Of a stretch of DNA of 15,242 bases, positions 1 through 6,243 are shown one piece after another. Numbering within the stretch: position 1 is the stretch's first letter; every line of letters begins with the position of its first letter. The notes under the pieces are model-generated. The model was not told where the DNA came from. It was given only the letters and a program-made list of their open reading frames with translations, and made no database searches. The position numbers and the translations under genes are program-made. Location: positions 1-15,242 of the forward strand of contig CALNBV010000019.1 in NCBI GenBank assembly GCA_937874515.1. The letters are read 5' to 3'. The stretch is from an uncultured Paenibacillaceae bacterium (GTDB lineage: Bacteria > Bacillota > Bacilli > Aneurinibacillales > Aneurinibacillaceae).

Positions 1-52
1 AGAGTTCTAACTCAAGCCCCCACTGAAAAGATTCACCTCAGTGGGGGTAGTT
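1..52 (+). mobile_element. Possible right end of an IS200/IS605-type (TnpB) element
   Basis: A perfect 10-bp inverted repeat is present: CCCCCACTGA at 17-26 and TCAGTGGGGG at 38-47, with an 11-base loop, followed by GTAGTTGAC. There is no T-run directly after it, so it does not look like a simple terminator. From general knowledge, the right ends of IS605/IS1341-type elements in Bacillota often have a C-rich/G-rich subterminal hairpin followed by a GTAGTTGAC-like end, and this hairpin forms the 3' end of the TnpB guide RNA scaffold. If so, the tnpB gene lies to the left outside the window and the bases just after about 52 would be the guide segment. The assignment rests on resemblance to remembered ends only. 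Confidence 0.4.
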
Positions 53-115
53 GACTGTAACTCTATTGAAATTTTAACGGTTAAAAAATCAGACCTTATA
101 GAAACTTGTTAATTT

Positions 116-163
116 AACACCTGATGAATATGAAACATTATTCGTCGGGTGTTTTTTCGTTTT
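116..163 (+). terminator. Rho-independent terminator
   Basis: A 15-bp stem (116-130 with 139-153, two G-U wobble pairs, otherwise perfect) closes an 8-base loop and runs into six T residues and a further T-rich stretch. It would end transcription of a gene located to the left of the window, or of the element whose end appears at 1-52. The minus-strand side has only a weak T-run, so it acts mainly rightward. Confidence 0.8.
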
Positions 164-264
164 CAGACACATTTAACAGAAGTTCACTCTTTAAAAATTA
201 AAGCCAAATAAGAATATCTACTGTCTAATAAGCAATGAAAAAGTTTTAAGTGGAGGTATTCGTA

Positions 265-615
265 ATGAAAAATTTTATTTTACTTGTTCTTTTTATCGCT
301 CTTCCATTGGGACTAATTGCTTGTACTGAAAAAAATAAAGGTGAGAGTATAGCCCAAGACGATGTTAAGCAAGTCGTATGGAACCAATTAAAAACAGAAG
401 ATAAAGAACGAATTGATGGAACTTGGAAAGATGCAATGGTTTCTAAAATTACTTTGAGAGAAGATATGATGAGTCTGGTAGAGGATAAATCCTATGCTGG
501 AAAAGAAGTATATTTGATTAATTTTCCTACAATGGACAATTTTGAACCAAATCATATGGTTGTTTATGCGGATCTAGAGAACTATGACTTCATTGGTTAC
601 GGTCTTGTAGAATAA
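265..615 (+). CDS. Small putative lipoprotein of unknown function
   Basis: The 116-residue product starts with a basic residue, a hydrophobic stretch and the lipobox LIAC, with the lipidated cysteine at residue 20, so it should be exported and anchored to the outer face of the membrane. The ATG at 265 is chosen because GGAGG at 252-256 lies 8 bases upstream; an earlier GTG at 250 is part of that ribosome binding site. The mature part of about 97 residues is acidic and has no further hydrophobic segment. It ends in a compact region rich in aromatic residues (KEVYLINFP, MVVYADLE, FIGYGLVE), suggesting a small beta-rich domain. I do not recognise a named family. It lies 40 bases before another exported protein in the same direction, so the two may be co-transcribed. 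Confidence 0.75.
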   Translation: MKNFILLVLFIALPLGLIACTEKNKGESIAQDDVKQVVWNQLKTEDKERIDGTWKDAMVSKITLREDMMSLVEDKSYAGKEVYLINFPTMDNFEPNHMVVYADLENYDFIGYGLVE

Positions 616-655
616 TAAGCCTTGTTTTTTAAAACAGTATCGGGGTGTTGAATTT

Positions 656-1249
656 ATGAAGAGAGTGATTTTGCCAATAATTCTATTAATCTTTATGATG
701 ACAGATATAGCAAATGCCAGATTGTCAGTTATTCCACCTCATGAAATGATTAGTAATTCTGGCTATATCATTGTTGGTACAGTTATCGAAAAAAACTATA
801 GTGAAAATCATAGGGAAGTAAGAATCTCAATTGAATCATCTCTGAAAGGCAACATAAATGAGGAGGAACTTGTTTTGGAGTTAGATAAACCACCCATGTA
901 TGGATGGCTTAATTTTGATTTTCCCGAAGAAGGAACAAGAGTTTTTGTTCTGATGCAGAGAGCAAAAGGATATTTTCTCACAGGTGATGCGAACAGTGTT
1001 TCCGTAATTAAAAATAATAGCAATGTTGAATTATACAATGGTAAAAGTATGAACAATTTTACAATAAAACAGTACGAGGATGCCTATACCTCATTTTTTA
1101 AGGAAAACTTTAAACAAGATCATAGTAAAAAGGATACTGAATCCCCAAAAAATAGTTGGTTTGGGTATGTTTTTGGAGCAATTCTATTAATCGTATTCTT
1201 ATCTTTTTTAGCAAAAGGAAAGGATAAACAATTAAAAGCTGACAAATAA
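656..1249 (+). CDS. Membrane-anchored extracellular protein of unknown function
   Basis: The 197-residue product has an N-terminal signal peptide (about residues 1-21, ending near ANA-R), an extracytoplasmic domain of about 140 residues and one C-terminal transmembrane helix (about 167-187, beginning WFGYVFGAILL) followed by a short lysine-rich tail. This is a single-pass surface protein with most of its mass outside. The N-terminal half of the outer domain alternates hydrophobic and polar residues (YIIVGTVIEKNY, REVRISIESSLKG, ELVLELDK), which suggests a beta-sandwich or OB-like fold. The ribosome binding site is weak (GGGGTG about 8 bases before the ATG). It follows the lipoprotein gene closely and may share its transcript. 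No family is recognised. Confidence 0.7.
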   Translation: MKRVILPIILLIFMMTDIANARLSVIPPHEMISNSGYIIVGTVIEKNYSENHREVRISIESSLKGNINEEELVLELDKPPMYGWLNFDFPEEGTRVFVLMQRAKGYFLTGDANSVSVIKNNSNVELYNGKSMNNFTIKQYEDAYTSFFKENFKQDHSKKDTESPKNSWFGYVFGAILLIVFLSFLAKGKDKQLKADK

Positions 1250-1382
1250 ATTTGGTATATCGGTTACCTCTACTCATAATTCCTTTGTTTTAATGTCAGG
1301 AGCTTGCCTGATTAAATTACAGGGAAAAGATCGTTTAAGGAGAATTAGAGATTAAAGAAAGAGTCAGGATTAGGAGGCAATT

Positions 1383-1619
1383 ATGGAGAGAAAACTCGTG
1401 AAAAGTGCAATATATACTTTTATTGCATCGTTTTGTTTATTTTTGGCTTTTTTAGATCAAAATCCAACTGTTCAAACCGCTGATGGAATGTTTACTTCTA
1501 TACATATTGAATTAGGTGATTTCTTTTTAATGATAGTAAAATACTCGATCAGGATTACATTTGCTGTGGTTTTGATTGTATTTTTAATAGAGATTATTAA
1601 GAAAAGAAAGAATGCATAG
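1383..1619 (+). CDS. Small membrane protein with two transmembrane helices
   Basis: The 78-residue product has two hydrophobic helices (about residues 8-24 and 46-70), a short polar loop containing QTADGMF between them, and a basic C-terminal tail (KKRKNA). The positive ends at both termini predict both ends in the cytoplasm and the loop outside. AGGAGG at 1372-1377 lies 5 bases before the ATG, a strong translation signal. The stop codon is 5 bases before the next gene, so the two are probably translated from one mRNA. Small two-helix proteins of this type are common and mostly uncharacterised in Bacillus-like genomes; I give no function. Confidence 0.7.
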   Translation: MERKLVKSAIYTFIASFCLFLAFLDQNPTVQTADGMFTSIHIELGDFFLMIVKYSIRITFAVVLIVFLIEIIKKRKNA

Positions 1620-1624
1620 TACAT

Positions 1625-2101
1625 ATGTACACTATTTTAGAGGAATTCCTAGAGTTAAAAAAAATATTAAAATCCTTCGATGGGCTCGAAAAAAAATATA
1701 ATTGGCTACTTACTGATTTAGATTGGTATTGTCCAGAAGATTGCATTCATTATTTTGCGGATGATCGTATTTTTAATAGTAATAGTGACCGCCTTAATAC
1801 TTATTGGATTACAGGTGAAAACCTCACAAAACTTGCTAATGTTCAAAATGTATACTTTATATGGGGAGTTTTTTCTGCATTCTATAAAGAGGAAATCATC
1901 GATTTAGATACTATTAAACCCTATGCTGATGGAAATCCGAACTTTTGGGTGAAAAATCCAAAAATACAACATCCGAAAGCAGTTGTTGAATTAGTATTGT
2001 GGGATTCATCGTCGATATTGTTACTAAGTAAAGATGATGAAATAACTAATACGTTCAGAAATTCTTTTAAAGGATGGCAAGACTTAAATAATTACAATTA
2101 A
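1625..2101 (+). CDS. Soluble acidic protein of unknown function, possibly immunity-like
   Basis: The 158-residue product has no signal peptide or membrane helix. It is rich in aromatic residues and acids (LLTDLDWYCPED, YWITGENLTKL, VYFIWGVFSAFY, VELVLWDSSSILLLS). The pattern of a short ITGENL-type helix followed by a FIWGVFSAF-type strand reminds me of small orphan immunity-like proteins of Bacillus, but this is an impression and no toxin gene is visible nearby. There is no good ribosome binding site before the ATG; the start lies 5 bases after the stop of the preceding membrane-protein gene, so translation is probably coupled. No other start codon lies upstream in frame. The two neighbours may form a functional pair. 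Confidence 0.65.
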   Translation: MYTILEEFLELKKILKSFDGLEKKYNWLLTDLDWYCPEDCIHYFADDRIFNSNSDRLNTYWITGENLTKLANVQNVYFIWGVFSAFYKEEIIDLDTIKPYADGNPNFWVKNPKIQHPKAVVELVLWDSSSILLLSKDDEITNTFRNSFKGWQDLNNYN

Positions 2102-2240
2102 TCATAGAGTTAGAATCAAAAAATTATTAAAGAGTTAAAGGATATGAGGTTATTTTTATGATGGACTACATCTAGGGGGCCTTTCCAACTCCATGGTATT
2201 CAATTCAGGGGTAATTCATTTTTTAGAGGTTATTATTTCT

Positions 2241-2268
2241 TTGAATCTATAAGCCAATAAGGTAAAAT
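2241..2268 (+). promoter_or_regulatory. Likely sigma-A promoter of the retropepsin pair
   Basis: TTGAAT (2241-2246) and TAAAAT (2263-2268) are separated by 16 bases, giving 4/6 and 5/6 matches to the sigma-A consensus. Transcription would begin near 2275, just before the strong ribosome binding site GAGGAGGTGG at 2281-2290. The remaining part of the preceding 195-base gap shows nothing further. Confidence 0.45.
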
Positions 2269-2296
2269 ATAGGTAAATTAGAGGAGGTGGTTTGGA

Positions 2297-2563
2297 ATGC
2301 GTTGGGAAGAGGTACGTGAAATATATCCAGATCAATTTGTTTTACTCCAGTCTTTGAAATCATACGTGGAAGCTGATAAAAAATATGTAGAAGAGGTGGC
2401 TATTGTTCGTCCTCTTGAAGATGAACAGGAGGCAACAAGGGAACTTTTAAAGGCAAAAGGAAATTGCTTTGTTTATCATACATCAAAACCGTCTATTGTA
2501 ATGGAAATTATTCGTAAACCAAATATTAGAGGGAAGGCGAATAGTGAAAATGGAATACATTGA
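2297..2563 (+). CDS. Small acidic protein, partner of the retropepsin-like protease
   Basis: The 88-residue cytoplasmic product begins MRWEEVREIYPDQFVLLQSL and has the look of a compact alpha/beta domain: an N-terminal WEEV-YPDQ-V motif, a central acidic helix and a C-terminal FVYHTSKPSIVMEIIRKP strand pair. The start is fixed by AGGAGGTG at 2282-2289, 7 bases before the ATG. The 3' end overlaps the next gene by 14 to 20 bases, a sign of translational coupling. From general knowledge, small proteins with this WEEV...YPDQ start occur next to retropepsin-like proteins in many Bacillota. The function is not known to me; candidates are a substrate, an inhibitor or a partner subunit of the protease. 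Confidence 0.75.
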   Translation: MRWEEVREIYPDQFVLLQSLKSYVEADKKYVEEVAIVRPLEDEQEATRELLKAKGNCFVYHTSKPSIVMEIIRKPNIRGKANSENGIH

Positions 2564-2930
2564 TGGGTTATTACATTCTTCTATAACTATTAATTATCAA
2601 GGAAAACAGAAAAATATTGATCATGTTATAGTTGACACAGGTGCTGCTAGAACAATTATTTCCGCAGATGAAGTTTTTGATCTTGGAGTTTTTGCAACAG
2701 CTAACGATGAGATTAATGTCATGTACGGAATTGGCGGTGAAGACTATTCTTTTCGGAAAATAGTGGATGAAATCCAATTTGCATCATTTAATTCTCAGGA
2801 ATTTGCAATAGATTTTGGAGAATTAGATGGGGGATTTGGCATAAATGGCATCATAGGTCTAGATATATTGTTATCTGGTAATTTTATTATTGATTTGGAT
2901 AGTATGGTTATTCATTCAACGATAAGATAG
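2544..2930 (+). CDS. Retropepsin-like aspartic protease
   Basis: The product of about 126-128 residues shows the retropepsin signature: hydrophobic residues then VDTGAARTIIS (catalytic Asp near residue 31, in the DTGA motif) and, about 80 residues later, the psi-loop motif GIIGLDIL. With one DTGA motif and this length it should act as a homodimer, like viral retropepsins. No signal peptide or membrane helix is visible, so it is cytoplasmic. The start could be GTG at 2544 (6 bases after the GGGAAGG stretch) or ATG at 2550; I give the longer form. It overlaps the preceding small gene in another frame and is probably produced in fixed ratio with it. Its substrate is unknown. The fold assignment is firm; actual proteolysis is inferred. 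Confidence 0.8.
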   Translation: MKMEYIDGLLHSSITINYQGKQKNIDHVIVDTGAARTIISADEVFDLGVFATANDEINVMYGIGGEDYSFRKIVDEIQFASFNSQEFAIDFGELDGGFGINGIIGLDILLSGNFIIDLDSMVIHSTIR

Positions 2931-3083
2931 ATTTTCGTATTAACTGTTAGTATAAAGACCAACAATTTTATCAACTTCGAATTAAACAACTTTTTTTCTA
3001 CCTTCCATAAAATAGCCCTTAGTTCCCACTTTAATTCTTTGTTTATGAACTTGCTCTCTCATCTCAGGTGGTCCAGGACTTAA

Positions 3084-3236
3084 CGATTGGTTATTAAAAT
3101 TACTATTGGAAATAATAAAAGATGGACGATTTATCCACAACATCCCGAGCGAATGGGGTATACAACTGATGAATTATTAAATAAATGGATGTTGCAATCA
3201 TATAAGATTAAAAATAGAAAATTAAACCAGTATTAG
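3084..3236 (+). pseudogene. Possible remnant of a decayed gene
   Basis: The frame between the stop at 3081-3083 and the TAG at 3234-3236 is open for 50 codons and reads like the C-terminal part of a real protein (WTIYPQHPERMGYTTDELL and a basic tail). There is no ribosome binding site, and the only ATG is internal. The residue composition is more protein-like than the surrounding frames. It may be the tail of a gene whose 5' part has been lost. The family is not recognised, and chance cannot be excluded at this length. Confidence 0.25.
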
Positions 3237-3453
3237 ATGGATTTTTCTAGAAGAAGAATTAATCATACTGTTTAAATCCAATAAAAGTAACAATAAATTT
3301 ATTTAATACTAGAAATGTGTTAGAAACTTGGAACTGACACCATTCATGAAAAAATGATTGAACATAAATAACAGGTCTAAGCTATCTTACTATGTAAAAA
3401 AGAGGGACAGCTTGTGCCTTATTTAAACAATAATTTAGTACGAATCTGCTCTA

Positions 3454-3504
3454 TATGAATTCTGAATTTTCATATATTATGAAATTTGCTTCAAATTTTT
3501 CATA
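3454..3504. promoter_or_regulatory. Cluster of TATGAA/TTTCATA half-sites, possible operator
   Basis: A perfect palindrome TTTCATA-TAT-TATGAAA lies at 3468-3484, with a further TATGAA at 3454-3459 and another TTTCATA at 3498-3504, exactly 30 bases from the first copy. It is 60-110 bases upstream of the hydrolase start, a plausible place for regulator binding. The AT-rich composition makes short palindromes more likely by chance. Confidence 0.3.
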
Positions 3505-3564
3505 CGTTCCTTTTAGCCTGTTGGACAACCAGGTTATCTAATTCCTTATAAGGTGGCGAAATGA

Positions 3565-4383
3565 ATGGTGAATAACAGTAAACATATCGAAGCGGGCGGA
3601 ATTATAACCAATTATCACGAGGCAGGACAGGGTGAAAATGTTCTTTTAATCCATGGTTCCGGCCCGGGGGTTACAGCATGGGCCAATTGGGGCAAAGTTT
3701 TCCCAGAACTCTCTAAGAGCTTCCATCTTTATGCTCCTGATCTCGTGGGTTTTGGTTATACCGAACGAAAAGAAGGAGTGAAATATAATGTAGATGTATG
3801 GGTTGATCATTTGATCTCCTTTATTGAAACATTAAATATAGCACCCTTATGTATTGTGGGTAATTCATTAGGCGGAGCGTTGGCCTTACATCTTTCTTAT
3901 CGTCGTCCAGATTTAGTGAAGAAAGTTGTTTTAATGGGTGCTGCTGGTATCCGTTTTGAAATTACAAAAGGGTTGGATGATGTATGGGGTTACACCCCTT
4001 CCCTAGAAAATATGGGGAATTTAATTAAAACTTTTTCTTATGGCCAAGAGTTTGCCAATAACGAAACTTTAATTAAAATGCGCTATGAAGCAAGTATTCA
4101 AGATGGGCTACAAGAGGCCTTTTCTTCCATGTTCCCAGCTCCTCGCCAGCAACATGTTGATGCCATTGCATTATCAGAAGATCAATTAAGAGAAATTAAG
4201 ACACCTATGCTGTTAATCCATGGCCGGGAAGACCAGGTTATTCCTGTTGAATCTACCAGCTGGCGTTTAAGCCAAATCTTAGAAAATGCCGAATTGCATG
4301 TATTCTCTAAGTGTGGACACTGGACACAAATCGAAAAAGCCAAACCTTTCGTTAATTTGGTTACGAATTTCTTTCAAGAATAA
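3565..4383 (+). CDS. Meta-cleavage product hydrolase, alpha/beta-hydrolase (2-hydroxymuconate-semialdehyde hydrolase-like)
   Basis: The 272-residue protein closely follows DmpD/XylF-type hydrolases, which cleave the C-C bond of 2-hydroxymuconic semialdehyde in the catechol meta-cleavage pathway. Visible signatures are the oxyanion loop HGSGPG (30-35) followed by VTAWANW, the nucleophile elbow GNSLGG with Ser101, Asp223 in GREDQVIP and His252 in CGHWTQIE. The stretch SSMFPAPRQ is also typical of that group. The length is normal. It is cytoplasmic. AAGGTGG at 3550-3556 lies 8 bases before the ATG at 3565; an ATG at 3561 runs into a stop after four codons. No dioxygenase or dehydrogenase of the pathway is nearby, so it may serve another C-C or ester hydrolysis. 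A terminator follows directly, so it is probably monocistronic. Confidence 0.85.
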   Translation: MVNNSKHIEAGGIITNYHEAGQGENVLLIHGSGPGVTAWANWGKVFPELSKSFHLYAPDLVGFGYTERKEGVKYNVDVWVDHLISFIETLNIAPLCIVGNSLGGALALHLSYRRPDLVKKVVLMGAAGIRFEITKGLDDVWGYTPSLENMGNLIKTFSYGQEFANNETLIKMRYEASIQDGLQEAFSSMFPAPRQQHVDAIALSEDQLREIKTPMLLIHGREDQVIPVESTSWRLSQILENAELHVFSKCGHWTQIEKAKPFVNLVTNFFQE

Positions 4384-4400
4384 AAGATTTATTTAAAATG

Positions 4401-4443
4401 AAAAGGATGAATTGTTCCTTCTGCGAGCAATCATCCTTTTTTT
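4401..4443 (+). terminator. Rho-independent terminator after the hydrolase
   Basis: AAAAGGATGAATTG (4401-4414) pairs with CAATCATCCTTTT (4428-4440) with one bulged base, followed by a run of seven T residues. The A-rich left arm also gives a T-run on the minus strand, so it could work in both directions. Confidence 0.8.
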
Positions 4444-4537
4444 ATTTGGAAAGTAAATCAATTTTAAATAAGTTAATGGTAAAATTAGTATAGAAAAGTT
4501 TAGAAATTTATTTAAGAAGGGCAGTGAGGAAATGGGT

Positions 4538-4827
4538 ATGCAAAAATGCGAACAATGCAATTCTTCCTTTTCTGGAGTACACTATTTAAATCCCTTTGGA
4601 TTGCATATAGGCCTATTCAATGTGAAAAATGTGGGACAATACATAATCTTATTTTTTCTTCAAGAATGATTGTAACTTTTTTAACGATTATTCCAATGTT
4701 CATCTTTATTTTCTTTTTTTCAAACCCAAATGAGTTAGTTTTTAATATAATAGTCAGCATTTTAATCGCTGTTGTTTTTTCTTTTTTCCTGCCTTTTTTG
4801 GTTAGATATTCGTCACAAATAAAATAG
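4538..4827 (+). pseudogene. CXXC zinc-ribbon membrane protein, frameshifted
   Basis: The gene reads in two frames. The first begins at ATG 4538, 7 bases after GAGGA, and encodes MQKCEQCNSSF. The second, from about 4570, encodes FWSTLFKSLWIAYRPIQCEKCG, a basic stretch and two hydrophobic helices (about 41-61 and 66-88 of the downstream frame). Joined, they give a small protein with two CXXC pairs about 20 residues apart followed by a membrane hairpin, the layout of the CXXC-20-CXXC family. The switch falls in or next to the four T residues at 4568-4571; one extra base there would restore one frame. I infer a mutation or base-calling error. Read alone, the downstream frame from 4546 lacks the first CXXC pair. 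The promoter was not identified. Confidence 0.65.
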
Positions 4828-4943
4828 TAGAATAGATATTATGTTAACAAAATCTACAACTATTTACAGATAGTTATACTAGAAATGATATTTAGAATTG
4901 TTATAGTTAAAGAAGGTAGAAAAATAAAATAGGAGGCAACCAA

Positions 4944-6140
4944 ATGAAGAAACGACTATCTATGATTTTAACAACCAGCATTTGTTTGCTGATCTCTAGT
5001 ACTGTTTTGGGTGCTTCAAATTTTACAGACATTAACGATTCTTATGCAAAACAGGAAATTGTCACCCTTCATCAAGATGGTTACATTGATGGGTATGATA
5101 ATCAAAACGGTACCTACAGCTTTAAACCTAAAAATGAGATTACTCGACAGGAATTTGCGAAGATGTTGGTAAAAGCAGTAGGTTTAGTAGAAAATCGTGC
5201 AGCTTGTACGTTTACCGATGTGGATGATTGGGCAAAAGGATACGTTGGTGCTCTATTTGAAGCAGGTATTACGGAAGGGATTTCCGGTACGGAATTCGGA
5301 GCAAAAAATAAGTTAACCCGTGAACAAATGGCAACCTTCTTTGTTAGAGCCATGGGGATGGAAAAACGGGCTGAAGATTCAAAGGTGAAATCAACTTTTA
5401 GTGATCGATGGGAAATCAGTGATTATGCTAAATCAAATGTGGCCTTTGCTCAACAAATTGGCTTAATCGGTGGGGTAGGCGATAATAAATTTGATCCTGG
5501 ATCCTACTCTCAACGCCAGGCAGTAGCCCGCTTAATGTATGAATTAATTTATAATTTCGAAGAAAAATATGTACCTAAAATTCTTTTATTAGAAAATAAA
5601 ACGGCCTTACAAGCTAATGTAAATGACGATGGAACCTATACTGTTGTATATCCTGAAAGCGGAGGGGCATTTACTGAAGACCAAATCACTTTTACTTTAG
5701 AGGAGTTTAACAAAGGGTATAATGTGATTTATGAGGCATACCATCAATTGGTTTTGGCCCCTATTGGAAAAGAAGAATGGACAACATTGACTGCTGAACA
5801 AAAAGGTGTGTTTGTACAATTAGTTGTTGTATCCTGGAATTTGGAACATAGCCCGAATGCTTTACCAGAGGTAGTGACTGCTTCACAAGAAAACATGGCA
5901 AAATTTATGCAAATGTTTATTGTAGAAACCGATGAATTCTTTAATGATCCAACCAATGCAGATACAAAATTATATGAAAATAAATTAATAGAATTAGTGA
6001 ATCAGACCTATGAAAACATGGACATTGATCCTGGTACGGATCCTGATCCAGAACCAGAACCTGAACCAACGGGTACATTGCCTATCCTAGGTAATTTATT
6101 GCCTGGTCTTTTAGGGTTACTAACTGGAATATTTAAATAA
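4944..6140 (+). CDS. S-layer homology (SLH) domain surface protein
   Basis: The 398-residue protein has a signal peptide (1-23, cleavage near VLG-AS) and three SLH domains at about 25-70, 87-135 and 150-200, recognisable by FTDI/FTDV/FSDR starts and ITRQEF, LTREQM and YSQRQAV motifs. SLH triplets bind pyruvylated secondary cell-wall polymer, so the protein should be wall-attached. Residues 205-360 form a mostly helical domain that I do not recognise. A Pro/Glu/Asp linker (about 361-376, DPDPEPEPEP) leads to an uncharged hydrophobic tail with LPGLLGLLTGIFK at the end. AGGAGG at 4931-4936, 7 bases upstream, fixes the start. The gene stands alone, followed by a terminator. The third SLH domain has a less canonical TRAE-type motif. 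Confidence 0.9.
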   Translation: MKKRLSMILTTSICLLISSTVLGASNFTDINDSYAKQEIVTLHQDGYIDGYDNQNGTYSFKPKNEITRQEFAKMLVKAVGLVENRAACTFTDVDDWAKGYVGALFEAGITEGISGTEFGAKNKLTREQMATFFVRAMGMEKRAEDSKVKSTFSDRWEISDYAKSNVAFAQQIGLIGGVGDNKFDPGSYSQRQAVARLMYELIYNFEEKYVPKILLLENKTALQANVNDDGTYTVVYPESGGAFTEDQITFTLEEFNKGYNVIYEAYHQLVLAPIGKEEWTTLTAEQKGVFVQLVVVSWNLEHSPNALPEVVTASQENMAKFMQMFIVETDEFFNDPTNADTKLYENKLIELVNQTYENMDIDPGTDPDPEPEPEPTGTLPILGNLLPGLLGLLTGIFK

Positions 6141-6167
6141 AGAAAACAATTCTTTAAGTGTAAAACA

Positions 6168-6203
6168 AAAGCTGCCGATCCTAGTTCGGCAGCTTTCTTT
6201 ATC
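6168..6203 (+). terminator. Rho-independent terminator after the SLH gene
   Basis: A perfect 11-bp stem, AAAGCTGCCGA (6168-6178) with TCGGCAGCTTT (6186-6196) around a 7-base loop, ends in a T-rich stretch. The minus strand also has a T-run after the stem, so it may catch leftward read-through from the flippase operon. Confidence 0.85.
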
Positions 6204-6243
6204 GTTTAATTTATTATAAGACCGTAAGGTCAAAGTCAAGATG

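Larger units (their letters stand above)
2931..3564. other. AT-rich stretch without an intact gene
   Basis: No intact coding region is visible on either strand. A weak imperfect hairpin (TGTTAGT with ACCAACA, near 2945-2964) could end transcription of the retropepsin gene. The stretch also holds a short protein-like open segment (3084-3236), listed separately, and a cluster of TATGAA/TTTCATA half-sites (3454-3504). The rest looks like decayed sequence. Confidence 0.6.

Noticed and set aside
1..54. Frame 1 is open from the window start to TGA at 52-54 and could be the end of a coding region.
   Set aside because: It crosses the perfect hairpin and has no recognisable protein pattern; 17 codons are too few to support a call.
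72..86. Palindrome TTTTAAC-G-GTTAAAA.
   Set aside because: Perfect, but short and AT-rich with no gene start nearby; chance is likely.
1289..1316. Hairpin TTTAAT-GT-CAGG with CCTG-ATTAAA after the membrane-anchored protein gene.
   Set aside because: It has a two-base bulge and no T-run after it, so I do not call it a terminator.
4568..4574. Programmed -1 frameshift site in the CXXC gene.
   Set aside because: The sequence does not match the X-XXY-YYZ slippery pattern and no stimulating hairpin is evident directly after it; mutation or base-calling error is simpler.
4844..4880. Possible promoter of the SLH gene (TTAACA and TATACT).
   Set aside because: The spacing of 25 bases is too long for sigma-A, and no better pair was found.
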